From Streptomyces sp. SID13031 (lineage in GTDB: Bacteria > Actinomycetota > Actinomycetes > Propionibacteriales > Kribbellaceae), in the NCBI RefSeq assembly GCF_010548305.1, contig NZ_JAAGLV010000020.1, positions 94,227 to 158,226 on the forward strand: DNA of 64,000 nucleotides, given 5' to 3'. The position numbers were made by a program, and so were the translations under genes. Numbering within the stretch: the first letter of the stretch is position 1; every line of letters starts with the position of its first letter. Under the pieces are notes generated by a model that saw only the letters and a program-made list of their open reading frames with translations, was not told the origin of the DNA and did not search any database. Shown here in pieces: positions 50,884 to 60,498 of the stretch.

Positions 50884-53800
50884 ATGCCCAGGTGGCCTGG
50901 ATTCCGCCCACCCAGTCGACGTACGACGCTGATCACGGTGGCCGCGCTGGTGACGGGGCTGCTGCCGCTCGGAGTGGCCGCGCAGGCCAACGCCGACGAC
51001 CCGGCGCCGACGGTGCTCGCCGCGTTCGAGGGGGCCGAGCCGTTCGCCTCGCCGCCGAACGCCGGCATCTTCGGCTGGGGAAGTGACGCCGACGACCCGC
51101 CCACGATGGACCTCCAGGAGCGCGCCGACGCGCCCGTGGGCGGCAAAGTGCTGCACGGCACCTACAACATCAGCGGCTGGGGCGGTTTCAGCCATGACGT
51201 CACCTTCGACCAGAACCCCGGCAACTGGTCGATCCACAAGGGCATCCGGTTCTGGTGGTACGGGCAGAACACCGCGCCGCTGCCGCCCGGCTCGGGCAAG
51301 CGGATCTTCTTCGAGATCAAGGACGGTGGCGCGAACGCCGAGGCGTCGGAGCTGTGGAACACGAGCTTCACCGACGACTGGGAAGGCTGGCACCTGGTCG
51401 AGATCCCGTTCAGCGAGCTCAGCTACCGCGGTGACTACCAGCCGGTCGGCGGCATCGATCAGATCCTCAACCTGACCCAGATGTGGGGCTACGCCTTCAC
51501 CATGCCCGGCGGCGCTCCTGGTGAGTTCGCCATCGACCAGGTCGAGGTCTACGGCAAGGCCGACCCGGCGCTGAAGGCGAGTGTCGTCACCGACGCGGGC
51601 GTCTACCCGGTCGTCGAGGGCGGTACCGCGAAGGTCAAGATCAGCCTCGCGACCACTGGCGCGGTTCCGCTGGAGGAGCCCGTCACGGTCGAGTACCGCA
51701 CGGGAACGGGCAGCGCCGGAGCCGGCGACTACAGCCCGGTCTCCGGTGCCTTCACCTTCCCGGCCGGTACGCCGTCGGGCGCATCGCAGGTCGTCAAGGT
51801 GATCACCAAGCGGGACACCACGGCCGAGGTGGCCGAAACCATCCCGCTGGAGCTCACGGTCACCGGCGCGAAGGCTCCGGCCGTCACGCCGCAGGTGGTC
51901 GTCAACGCCCATGGCCTGCCGTACCTCAACGCCAACCTGCCGGTGAAGGCCAGAGTGCAGGACCTCCTCAGCCGGATGACGCTGGCCGAGAAGGTCGGCC
52001 AGATGACCCAGGCCGAGCGGAACGCGCTCAAGTCGAAGACCGACATCGCGACCTACGCGCTCGGCTCGCTGCTGTCCGGTGGCGGCTCGGTGCCGACGCC
52101 GAACACTCCCGCCGCCTGGGCCGCGATGATCGACAGCTTCCAGCTCAACGCGCAGGCGACTCGACTGCAGGTGCCGCTGATCTACGGTGTCGACGCGGTA
52201 CACGGCCACAACAACGTGATCGGCGCGACGATCCTCCCGCACAACATCGGGATCGGCGCGACCCACGACCAGGAACTCGCGCGGAAGACCGGTGAGGTGA
52301 CCGCGGCAGAGGTCCGGGCGACCGGCATTCCGTGGGACTTCGCCCCCTGCGTCTGCGTCGTCCGCGACGACCGCTGGGGCCGTTCGTACGAGGGTTACAG
52401 CGAGGACCCCGCACTGGTGAGCGTGATGGCCAGCGTCATCACCGGCATGCAGGGCAAGGCCGACGGCAGCGAGCTGGGCCAGTACAAGCACGTGCTCGCC
52501 ACCGCCAAGCACTACGTCGGCGACGGCGGTACGACTTACGGGTCGTCGGGCACCGGCAGCTACAAGATCGACCAGGGCATCACCAAGGTGACGCAGAAGC
52601 AGCTCGAGGACATCCACCTCGCGCCCTTCAAGACCTCGGTCGACCTCGGCGTGGGCACGGTGATGCCGTCGTACTCGAGCCTCGAGATCCTCGACGACAA
52701 CGGCGCGACCATCAGCGGTCCGCAGAAGATGCACGGCGACGCGGCGCTCATCAACGGCACGCTGAAGCAGCAGCTGGGCTTCAAGGGCTTCGTGATCAGC
52801 GACTGGGCGGCGATCGACCAGCTGCCCGGTGACTACCCGAGCGACATCCGGACGTCGATCAACGCCGGCCTCGACATGATCATGGTGCCGAGCAACTACC
52901 AGGGCTTCACTCAGGGCCTGACCGACGAGGTCACCGCAGGCCGGGTCACGCAGGCTCGGGTGGACGACGCCGTCAGCCGGATCCTGACCGAGAAGTTCAA
53001 GCTCGGCCTCTTCGAGCACCCGTACTCCGACCAGACCCGGCTCGGTACGGTCGGCTCGCCGGCCAACCGCGCGGTCGGCCGGGAAGCGGCGGCCAAGTCG
53101 CAGGTACTGCTGAAGAACGACGGCAACCTGTTGCCCTTGGCACCGACTGCGAAGGTCTACGTGGCCGGCAGCAACGCCAACGACCTGGGCAACCAGCTCG
53201 GTGGCTGGAGCATCACCTGGCAGGGCGGCTCCGGTAACACCACCACCGGTACGACGATCCTCGACGGGATCAAGCAGGTCGCACCGACTGCCACGTTCAG
53301 CCAGGACGCCTCGGCTCCCCTGGACGGACACGATGTCGGTGTGGTCGTCGTCGGCGAGAAGCCGTACGCCGAGGGCATCGGTGATGTCGGCAACAACGGT
53401 CACACCCTCGCCCTGTCCGCTGCCGACAAGGCCGCGGTGGACAAGGTGTGCGCGGCGATGAAGTGTGTCGTGCTGGACGTGTCCGGCCGGCCGCAGGTGG
53501 TCGCCGACCAGCTCGGCAAGATCAACGCACTGGTCGCGTCCTGGCTGCCGGGCACCGAGGGCGCCGGCGTCGCCGACGTGCTGTTCGGCAAGCGCCCGTT
53601 CAGTGGCCGGTTGCCGGTCACCTGGCCGAAGTCGGAAGCACAGCAGCCGATCAACGTCGGGGATGCCGCCTACGACCCGCAGTACCCGTACGGCTGGGGT
53701 CTGACGACGCAGGCCGCCGCCCGGGAGAACGTCTCGGACACGAGGAGGGACCTGCTGCGCCGGGCTCCGGCGAACCCGAACGTCGTACTTGCCGCCGCGC

Positions 53801-54084
53801 AGCTCGACCAGGCGCTGAAGGTGAAGGACTGGTCCGGGCCACAGGCAACGACCGCTCTGACCGCACTCGGCCAGGCCGGCAAGTACCTGCAGCTCACCAC
53901 GGTGGACACCTCCAACGAGGACGATGCCGTCGTCGCCGGCGCCCGCTGGATCGCCCAGGACCAGATCGGCCAGAACCTCGACGAAGCCACGTCGAAGCTC
54001 ACCGCCGACGCGGAACACCTGGCCTTCACGGGTGACCTCAGCACGGCGATCACCAAGCTGACTGCCGCGTACAACCTGAAGTAG
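50884..54084 (+). CDS. Secreted multidomain GH3 family glycoside hydrolase
   Basis: A 1066-aa exported enzyme. Signal peptide 1-38 (ends AAQANA). A carbohydrate-binding, galactose-binding-like domain covers about 40-230 (ISGWGGFSHDVTFDQNPGNWS, FAIDQVEVYG). A Calx-beta-like domain covers about 235-340 (VVEGGTAKVKISLATTG). The GH3 N-terminal domain covers about 355-720, with nucleophile Asp640 in VISDWAAID and the conserved ATAKHYVGDGGT. The GH3 C-terminal domain covers about 730-945. A C-terminal helical 100-residue segment resembles wall-associated repeats. It is likely a beta-glucosidase or related exo-glucanase acting on plant or fungal polysaccharide. The ATG has GAGG about ten bases upstream. 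Confidence 0.9.
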   Translation: MPRWPGFRPPSRRTTLITVAALVTGLLPLGVAAQANADDPAPTVLAAFEGAEPFASPPNAGIFGWGSDADDPPTMDLQERADAPVGGKVLHGTYNISGWGGFSHDVTFDQNPGNWSIHKGIRFWWYGQNTAPLPPGSGKRIFFEIKDGGANAEASELWNTSFTDDWEGWHLVEIPFSELSYRGDYQPVGGIDQILNLTQMWGYAFTMPGGAPGEFAIDQVEVYGKADPALKASVVTDAGVYPVVEGGTAKVKISLATTGAVPLEEPVTVEYRTGTGSAGAGDYSPVSGAFTFPAGTPSGASQVVKVITKRDTTAEVAETIPLELTVTGAKAPAVTPQVVVNAHGLPYLNANLPVKARVQDLLSRMTLAEKVGQMTQAERNALKSKTDIATYALGSLLSGGGSVPTPNTPAAWAAMIDSFQLNAQATRLQVPLIYGVDAVHGHNNVIGATILPHNIGIGATHDQELARKTGEVTAAEVRATGIPWDFAPCVCVVRDDRWGRSYEGYSEDPALVSVMASVITGMQGKADGSELGQYKHVLATAKHYVGDGGTTYGSSGTGSYKIDQGITKVTQKQLEDIHLAPFKTSVDLGVGTVMPSYSSLEILDDNGATISGPQKMHGDAALINGTLKQQLGFKGFVISDWAAIDQLPGDYPSDIRTSINAGLDMIMVPSNYQGFTQGLTDEVTAGRVTQARVDDAVSRILTEKFKLGLFEHPYSDQTRLGTVGSPANRAVGREAAAKSQVLLKNDGNLLPLAPTAKVYVAGSNANDLGNQLGGWSITWQGGSGNTTTGTTILDGIKQVAPTATFSQDASAPLDGHDVGVVVVGEKPYAEGIGDVGNNGHTLALSAADKAAVDKVCAAMKCVVLDVSGRPQVVADQLGKINALVASWLPGTEGAGVADVLFGKRPFSGRLPVTWPKSEAQQPINVGDAAYDPQYPYGWGLTTQAAARENVSDTRRDLLRRAPANPNVVLAAAQLDQALKVKDWSGPQATTALTALGQAGKYLQLTTVDTSNEDDAVVAGARWIAQDQIGQNLDEATSKLTADAEHLAFTGDLSTAITKLTAAYNLK

Positions 54085-54089
54085 GAGGA

Positions 54090-54119
54090 GGGGCCGGCGA
54101 GTTGCACCTCGCCGGCCCC
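54090..54119. terminator. Bidirectional terminator between GH3 and MMPL genes
   Basis: Arms GGGGCCGGCGAG (54090-54101) and CTCGCCGGCCCC (54108-54119) form a perfect 12-bp stem with a six-base loop between two convergent genes. Confidence 0.8.
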
Positions 54120-54126
54120 GGCTTCT

Positions 54127-56268
54127 CTAGACCGTGACCAGCTCGCGGTCATCGGCAGGCACCGGCTGGGCCTTGTGCAGCTTGTTCGGCCACCAGGCCT
54201 TGCGGCCGAGCAGGACCATGATCGAGGGCAGCATCACGATCCGGACCAGGGTCGCGTCGATCAGTACGGCGACGGCCAGCCCGACCCCCATCTGCTTCAT
54301 CTCGATCATCCCGAGCGAAGCGAAGACGGCGAAGACCGACACCATCACGGCCGCCGCGCTCGTCACCACGCCGGCCGACTCGGTGATCCCCTTGCGGACC
54401 GCCTCCTGCGGCGTCAGCCCGGCGCGGACGCCTTCGCGGATCCGGCCGAGGACGAACACGTGATAGTCCATCGACAGCCCGACCAGGATGACGAACAGGA
54501 AGACCGGGATCCACGAGACCACAAACCCCGGTGAGGTGAAGTCCAGCAGCCCTTCGGCCCAGGTGTGCTGGAAGACCAGCGACAGGACGCCGAAGCAGGC
54601 CGCCACCGACGCCAGGTTCAGCAGCGTCGTGACGAGCGCGATCGCCAGGCTGCGGAAGGTGAAGGCCATCATCAGCAGCGTCAGGATGAGAACGAACGCG
54701 ATCACATAAGGCAACTGGTCGCGCTGATGCTGCCCGTAGTCGACCTGCTGCGCCGTCTCGCCGCCGACCGCCCACTGCACAGAGCCGAGAGCTTGCGGTG
54801 CAAGGCCATTGCGCAACTGCTCCAGAGCCGCCCGCGCATCTTGACTCGTATCCGGCCGGACCGACACCAGCGTCAGTACTGCGGTGTCCCCCGCGCGCCG
54901 GATCTCGCTGCCCGGCGTCACCACGAACGCCTTGCTCGCCACCGCGGCCTGCTGCAACTTCGCCAGCCCCGTGGTGACTCCGTTGCCCTTAGCAACTATG
55001 TCGTAGGCCATCCCCTGCGACGGGAAGTTCTGCTGCAGCGCCGTCATCGTGCGCACCTCGGGAATGCTCCGCGGCAACGTGCTCAAACCACCCGGCTCAG
55101 TCTTCATCCCGAGCGCCGGTACTGCGAGCGCGACCACCGCGACGGCCGAGATCAGCAACGCGACCTTGGGGAAGCGCAGCACAGGCGCCAGGATGCGACG
55201 GCTGATCCCCGCCGGACCGATGCGCCGGTTGAGCCGCCACAGCAACGGGACGCGCGGGCGGTCCACCCGATGGCCGAGCTTGACCAGCAGCGCGGGCAGG
55301 ACCGTGAGCGACCCGAGGACCGCCACCGCGACGACGACGATCGTTGCCGTGGCCATCGAGGAGAAGACCGGGTCCTGCGCGACGTACAGGCCTGCCATCG
55401 AGACGATGACCGCGAGGCCGGAGACCACCACCGAGTGTCCCGACGTGGCCGCGGCGATCTCGACGGCGTCGACCGTGCTGTGACCGCGTTGCCGTTCCTC
55501 GCGTTCGCGCTTCAGGTAGAACAGTGAATAGTCGACGCCGACGGCCATGCCGATCAGCAGCACGACGTTGGCCACCGAACCACCGTCGGGGAAGAGATAC
55601 GACAGCGGCGCATAGAAGCCGAGTGCCGCGCCGATGGCCGAGAACGCCAGCAGGACAGGGATTCCGGCCGCGATCAACGCACCGAAGGCGAGCAGCATCA
55701 ACCCGAACGTCAGCGGCAGACTGATCTTCTCGGCGCGGGCCAGGTCGGCGCCGACCTGCTTCCAGATCCCCTTGTCCACCGAGGCACTGCCGGCCTGCTC
55801 GATCGTCAGCGACGGGTTGGCCTTCTGTACCTCACTGGTTGCTGCAAGCAACTTGTCGACGTTGTCGGCGGCATCGTCGGCATTGCCCTTCAAGGAGATC
55901 GGCAGCAGCGCTGCCTTCCCATTGGCGGCCCAGACCGGCTGACCGACGGCCTCCACCGCGTCGATCGCCGTCACCTTCTGCCGGAGTTGGGCGAACGCAG
56001 TGGTGGCGGCCGCCTTGTCCAGCGGGCCGTCGGAATCGGTCAGCAGGACCGTCTCGCTCGGCTTGCCCTCGAGCCCGGCGTCGCGGATCAGCTCCGACGC
56101 CGTCCCGGACTGACCGATCCAGGTGTCCTGGGCCTTGGTCTTCTGGGTCGGGATCGCAATCATCAACCCGACCGCGACGATGACGAGCATCAGCCAGAGG
56201 CCGATCGCCCGCCATGCATGGGTGGCACTCCAGCGCGCGACGCGCACCGTCATCGATCCCCTGCTCAT
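54127..56268 (-). CDS. MMPL/RND family transporter
   Basis: A 713-aa membrane protein with two repeats, each one helix plus a large extracytoplasmic loop and a five-helix bundle. Typical motifs are GMAVGVDYSLFYLKREREE in the first half and VGLSMDYHVFVLGRIREGVR in the second, each with the buried Asp-Tyr of the proton path. The family exports lipids or hydrophobic drugs. I place the start at ATG 56268, which has GAGAGG eight bases upstream; a start at 56289 is possible. No regulator is adjacent except the divergently placed GlxA group. Confidence 0.87.
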   Translation of the reverse strand: MSRGSMTVRVARWSATHAWRAIGLWLMLVIVAVGLMIAIPTQKTKAQDTWIGQSGTASELIRDAGLEGKPSETVLLTDSDGPLDKAAATTAFAQLRQKVTAIDAVEAVGQPVWAANGKAALLPISLKGNADDAADNVDKLLAATSEVQKANPSLTIEQAGSASVDKGIWKQVGADLARAEKISLPLTFGLMLLAFGALIAAGIPVLLAFSAIGAALGFYAPLSYLFPDGGSVANVVLLIGMAVGVDYSLFYLKREREERQRGHSTVDAVEIAAATSGHSVVVSGLAVIVSMAGLYVAQDPVFSSMATATIVVVAVAVLGSLTVLPALLVKLGHRVDRPRVPLLWRLNRRIGPAGISRRILAPVLRFPKVALLISAVAVVALAVPALGMKTEPGGLSTLPRSIPEVRTMTALQQNFPSQGMAYDIVAKGNGVTTGLAKLQQAAVASKAFVVTPGSEIRRAGDTAVLTLVSVRPDTSQDARAALEQLRNGLAPQALGSVQWAVGGETAQQVDYGQHQRDQLPYVIAFVLILTLLMMAFTFRSLAIALVTTLLNLASVAACFGVLSLVFQHTWAEGLLDFTSPGFVVSWIPVFLFVILVGLSMDYHVFVLGRIREGVRAGLTPQEAVRKGITESAGVVTSAAAVMVSVFAVFASLGMIEMKQMGVGLAVAVLIDATLVRIVMLPSIMVLLGRKAWWPNKLHKAQPVPADDRELVTV

Positions 56269-56353
56269 CCTGGTTACCTCTCGCCGCACCCGCCCGGGCG
56301 CTCTGCCCGGTTCACCAAAAGCCTGGTGGCTAGCCGGAGAGATCTCAGGAGTG

Positions 56354-57331
56354 TCAGACCCCGTGGGATAGGGGAGTTACGTCTACCCCTGCGACCGGCT
56401 GGGGCCCCGTGAGTGGCTCGGCGACTGGGCGGGCACGAAGACGGCGGAGCATCCGGGCGTCCTCGAAGCCGACCGCGCGCGCCGCGGCCTCGACGGTCGA
56501 GCCGTGGCCGATCAGGTGCTCGGCCCGCTCCAGCCGCAACAGCTGCTGATAGCGCAACGGCGTGAGGCCGGTGGCCTGGGTGAAGATGCGGGTCAAGGTC
56601 CGCTCGCTGACGCCTACACCGGCCGCCAGGTCAGAGAGTCGTAGCTGGTCGGCGTACCGGCTGTCGATGATGTCCTGGACGCGGTGGGCCAGGTCGCTGA
56701 GGTGGCCGCGGTGGCGGAGCATCGCGCTGTCCTGCGGCTCGTCACCGTTGCGGCGCGCGTAGACGACCATCTCCCGCGCGATCCGCGCCGCCACGTCGGC
56801 TCCCCGCGCGGCAGCGACCAGGTGCAGGGCCAGATCGATCCCGCTGGCGATCCCGGCCGACGTGATCACCCGGTCGTCGACGACATACAGGACGTCGCGG
56901 ACGATGTTCGCCTTCGGGTAGCGCGCGGCAAGCTCGTCGGTCAGGTCGTGATGCGTCGTGTAGCGCCGCCCGTCCAGCAGACCGGCGGCGCCCAGCGCGT
57001 CGGCGCCCGAACACACGCTCGCGACCGAACCACCCGCCGCATGATGGGCCCGCAACCGCTGCTTGGCCAGCGCCGAGATGTGCGGGGTCGGCGTGAACCG
57101 CGGCGATCGCCAGCCCGGTACGACGATGAGGTCGGCGGGCCGGAGCTCCGGCCAGTCCAGCCGCGCCCTGATCGGCACCCCCTGGGCGGTGATGATCTCC
57201 GGCGCCTCCGCGAGGTAGGTCAGGTCGTAGCCGTAGCCGAGGTCGTTCGCGGTCGAGAACACCTGGGCCGGACCGGCGAGGTCCAGCAGGTGGAGTTTCG
57301 GCAGCAGGAAGAAGACGACCCGGGTAGGCAT
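56354..57331 (-). CDS. GlxA family transcriptional regulator
   Basis: A 325-aa regulator. The N-terminal DJ-1/PfpI domain (about 1-190) has the SVCSGADALGAAGLLDGRRYTTHHD nucleophile-elbow segment. The C-terminal AraC-type HTH pair (about 220-300) contains LRLSDLAAGVGVSERTLTRIF and TPLRYQQLLRLERAEHLI. It follows the cysteine hydrolase gene by 7 bp in the same direction and may regulate it. Confidence 0.9.
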   Translation of the reverse strand: MPTRVVFFLLPKLHLLDLAGPAQVFSTANDLGYGYDLTYLAEAPEIITAQGVPIRARLDWPELRPADLIVVPGWRSPRFTPTPHISALAKQRLRAHHAAGGSVASVCSGADALGAAGLLDGRRYTTHHDLTDELAARYPKANIVRDVLYVVDDRVITSAGIASGIDLALHLVAAARGADVAARIAREMVVYARRNGDEPQDSAMLRHRGHLSDLAHRVQDIIDSRYADQLRLSDLAAGVGVSERTLTRIFTQATGLTPLRYQQLLRLERAEHLIGHGSTVEAAARAVGFEDARMLRRLRARPVAEPLTGPQPVAGVDVTPLSHGV

Positions 57332-57338
57332 GATCCGG

Positions 57339-57938
57339 TCAGGATGCCATGACCGGCGGAGCCACCTCGTCCAGTGTCCGGATGGTGGCGAACCGGCCCG
57401 CGAGTACGTATTCAGTCCGCTCGACGACCGACTCCGGGGAGAGCGTGCGCCGATCGGCCAGTACTTCGGCCAGCGTCGCGTCGGCCGGCATCGTCCAGTG
57501 CGGCAACGGCGTGGTGGCGGTCGCCTCGGTCACGAACGTGACGTCGTACCCGAGATCGGAGGCGACCCGGGCGGTCGTCTCGCAGCACTGCTCGGTCCGG
57601 ATGCCGCTGATGACGACCTCGCGAATGCCGTGCTGGGTGAGGACCTGCTGCAGATTGGTCGTGGTGAAGGCGTTGTGAGCGGTCTTGGCGACCACTGGCT
57701 CACCCTCGGCGGGCTCGAGTCCTTCGATGAAGCGGACGTGCCCGTTGGCCGGGTCGAAGGCGCCGCCGCTACCGGGCTCGGTGTGCAGCACCCAGACGAC
57801 CAGGTCGCCGTTCGCCCGGGCAGCGTGGACCAGGCGGTTCACCCGGTCGGCGATATCGGGGTGGTTCACCACGCTCCAGTTCTCCCGGACGCGGAAGGAT
57901 TCCTGGACATCGATCACAAGCAGCGCTGTCTGAGTCAT
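57339..57938 (-). CDS. Isochorismatase-like cysteine hydrolase
   Basis: A 199-aa hydrolase with the isochorismatase/nicotinamidase fold. The catalytic triad is visible: Asp10 in LLVIDVQESF, Lys in VAKTAHNAF, and the nucleophile Cys in SGIRTEQCCETT. The substrate is not clear; relatives act on amides such as nicotinamide or N-carbamoyl compounds. It is first in a two-gene operon with a GlxA regulator, a common pairing. It is far from the men genes, so a role in isochorismate use is not implied. Confidence 0.87.
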   Translation of the reverse strand: MTQTALLVIDVQESFRVRENWSVVNHPDIADRVNRLVHAARANGDLVVWVLHTEPGSGGAFDPANGHVRFIEGLEPAEGEPVVAKTAHNAFTTTNLQQVLTQHGIREVVISGIRTEQCCETTARVASDLGYDVTFVTEATATTPLPHWTMPADATLAEVLADRRTLSPESVVERTEYVLAGRFATIRTLDEVAPPVMAS

Positions 57939-58167
57939 GACTCCATCGTCGGCCCTCGATCCGGTCCACGGTAAGGCTCCATCCAGCCCCGGACCGGACG
58001 GATCCGGTCAGCCTGACCGCCACCTTGGCCGCTATCGGCCAGTCATCGGACGAATTCGAACCGTTACAAACTATTCCAAACACTGGACAACCCTGCTTAC
58101 AGTGCCGGGGTCGGCCATGTGCACGCTCTCCCGCGCCGACACCGCCCAGTACAAGTGAGGGGATTCC

Positions 58168-59376
58168 ATGCCTGACAATCTGCCCCGACGGCAAATTCTG
58201 CGAACCGCCGGTGCGCTCGGACTCGGCGCTGCCGCCGCCGGTGCGCTGGCCGGTGGGGCCGAAGCCACGCCGGATAAGGTCGCCGCCATGGGTTCGCAAC
58301 ACGGTCACGGTCGGCTCGAGATCCGCAAGGATCCCTTCGGCACCACGCCCGACGGTCAGGCCGTGGACGTCTACACGTTCACCAACGGCCGGACGACGAT
58401 CTCGATGCTGACCTGGGGTGCCACCATCCAGCGCGTCGAGACGCCCGACCGGCGCGGCCGGACCGAGAACATCAGCCTCGGTTTCGACAACCTGCCCGAC
58501 TACGCGGCACTCAGCCCGTACTTCGGCGCCACCGTCGGCCGCTACGGCAACCGGATCGCCAAGGGCAAGTTCACCCTGGACGGCCACAACTACCAGATCC
58601 CCGTCAACAACGGCGAGAACGCCTTGCACGGCGGCACGATCGGCTTCGACAAGCGGGTCTGGAAGGCCAAGGTCGTCAAGTCGTCCTCGACCGTCGGGGT
58701 CGCGTTCACGTATGTCAGCCCCGACGGCGAGATGGGCTTCCCGGGCGAGCTGACCAGCACGGTCACGTACACGCTCGACAACCAGGACAACCTCCGGATC
58801 GACTACCTGGCGACCGTCGCGGGCAAGCCGACCGTGCTCAACCTGACGAACCACGTCTACTTCAACCTCGCCGGTGAAGGCTCGGGGTCGATCGACGGCC
58901 ACGTGCTGCAGCTGAACGCGCCGAAGTACACGCCCGTCGACGCCGGCCTGATCCCGACCGGCGAGCTCACGCCGGTGGCCGGTACGCCGTTCGACTTCAA
59001 CACCCCGACGGCGATCGGCAAGCGGTTGCGCGACGACCACCCCCAACTGGTGATCGGGCGTGGCTACGACCACAACTTCGTCCTCGGCAAGGCAGGCGCC
59101 GACGGCCTCCGCTTCGCCGCCCGCTTCTGGGAGCCCGGCGAGGGCCGCACGGTCACCGTGCACACCAGCCAGCCCGGCGCCCAGTTCTACAGCGGCAACT
59201 TCCTCGACGGCACCTTCTCGGGAATCAGCGGCAAGGCCTACCGCCAGGGCGACGCCTTCGCCTTCGAGACCCAGCACTTCCCCGACTCCCCCAACCAGCC
59301 CACCTTCCCCTCCACAGTCCTACGCCCCGGCCAAACCTTCACCTCCACCACCATCTACACCTTCGGCACCAAGTAG
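58168..59376 (+). CDS. Tat-exported aldose 1-epimerase (galactose mutarotase family)
   Basis: A 402-aa protein with a twin-arginine signal (LPRRQILRTAGALGLGAAAAG) in the first 32 residues. The mutarotase motifs are GRYGNRIAKGKF, NALHGGTIGFDKRVW (catalytic His), LTNHVYFNL (second His) and the C-terminal GAQFYSGNFLDGT. It interconverts alpha and beta sugar anomers outside the membrane. The ATG at 58168 follows GTGAGGGG. It stands alone, with about 230 bp upstream that contain no other gene I can support. Confidence 0.92.
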   Translation: MPDNLPRRQILRTAGALGLGAAAAGALAGGAEATPDKVAAMGSQHGHGRLEIRKDPFGTTPDGQAVDVYTFTNGRTTISMLTWGATIQRVETPDRRGRTENISLGFDNLPDYAALSPYFGATVGRYGNRIAKGKFTLDGHNYQIPVNNGENALHGGTIGFDKRVWKAKVVKSSSTVGVAFTYVSPDGEMGFPGELTSTVTYTLDNQDNLRIDYLATVAGKPTVLNLTNHVYFNLAGEGSGSIDGHVLQLNAPKYTPVDAGLIPTGELTPVAGTPFDFNTPTAIGKRLRDDHPQLVIGRGYDHNFVLGKAGADGLRFAARFWEPGEGRTVTVHTSQPGAQFYSGNFLDGTFSGISGKAYRQGDAFAFETQHFPDSPNQPTFPSTVLRPGQTFTSTTIYTFGTK

Positions 59377-59395
59377 CCGGTACTACATTCGAGCC

Positions 59396-60495
59396 ATGCA
59401 GATCGTCGCGGTGCTCGCCATCGAAGGCGCAGTCGCGCTCGAGGTAGCCGGCGCCTGCCAGGTCTTCGCGGCGGCGCACGACCCGATCGGCGGCGAGCCG
59501 CTGTACGACGTACGGGTGTGTGGTGACCGGGCCGGTACGACCATGCGGGCGCATCGAGTGGAGATCTTCCGCGCGCAGGCGCCGTACAGCTTCGACGATG
59601 CGTTGGAGGCTGACACGTTGATCGTGCCAGCCTCCTACGCTCCGTCCGCCGAGGTGCTGGCGACCGTGCGGGAGGCGCATCTCAGGGGGACCAGGATCGC
59701 GTCGATCTGCACGGGGGCGTTCACGTTGGCGGCGGCTGGATTGCTTGATGGCCGGGTGGCTGCGACGCACTGGGCGCATGCGGAGAGGCTGGCTCGGGAG
59801 TATCCGCAGGTCGAGGTGGCCACTGACGTGCTCTATCTCGACGATGGGGATCTGCTGACCTCGGCGGGAGTGACCGCTGGGCTGGATCTTTGTCTTCATC
59901 TGGTACGTCGGGATCATGGCTCGGCAGTGGCGGGGAACGTCGCGCGGCGGCTGGTGATGGCGCCGCATCGCGATGGTGGGCAGGCGCAGTTCATCACCGC
60001 TCCCACCGTCGCCGGCGACCACCCCAACGGCGTACCGGAGAACCTTCTCCCCGATCAGCCTCCCCGGATGACACTTCTGGCGGAGTACGACGAAGCGTGG
60101 GCGGCGCAGTACGCACCAGTGGCCGAGGACTTGCGGAAGGCGTTCGGTGAGACGGTGACCGAACTGGAGCACATCGGCAGCACCGCTTCCACCACAATCC
60201 TGCCGGCCCACCCGGTCGCCGTACCTACACCAAGGTCCAGAACGGCATCCTCACCCACAACCTGCACGTCTTCCCCACCGAGGTCTGGGACACCCTCAAC
60301 CAGCGCATCCTCCGCGACCACCTCCGCCGAACCCCGGACGCCGTCCGCCGGTACTCCGAACTGAAGCGCCGCCTCGCCGCCGAAGGCCTCACCGGCTTCG
60401 ACTACACCGCCGCCAAAACCGGCCTGATCCAGGAACTCACCGACGAGGCCCGCCGGCGCCGCGGCCTGCCGGCCGTACCCGTCTGGGAAAGCTGA
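59396..60495 (+). pseudogene. Composite remnant: GlxA-type DJ-1 domain joined to a broken GrpB family gene
   Basis: From ATG 59396 the frame encodes a DJ-1/PfpI domain of the GlxA regulators (SICTGAFTLAAAGLLDGR, up to PHRDGGQAQFI), where an AraC-type HTH normally follows. Here the HTH is absent. The frame continues into the N-terminal part of a GrpB/UPF0157 protein (MTLLAEYDEAWAAQY, ELEHIGSTAS, from 60068) and then runs out at 60364. The C-terminal half of the same GrpB protein is read in a different frame from about 60211 to the stop at 60493-60495 (THNLHVFPTEVWD, SELKRRLAAEG, YTAAKTGLIQ). A central deletion of about 40-50 codons with a frameshift best explains this. Confidence 0.75.
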
Positions 60496-60498
60496 GCC

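Noticed and set aside
50686..54018. Possible 1518-residue minus-strand protein extending the MFS exporter upstream
   Set aside because: The extension is antisense to the GH3 gene. Only the part after ATG 50685, with its own ribosome-binding site, looks like a membrane transporter.
57339..57938. Isochorismatase-like gene as part of the menaquinone or a siderophore pathway
   Set aside because: It sits over 50 kb from menF in an operon with a GlxA regulator, and there are no siderophore genes nearby. A generic cysteine hydrolase role is more likely.
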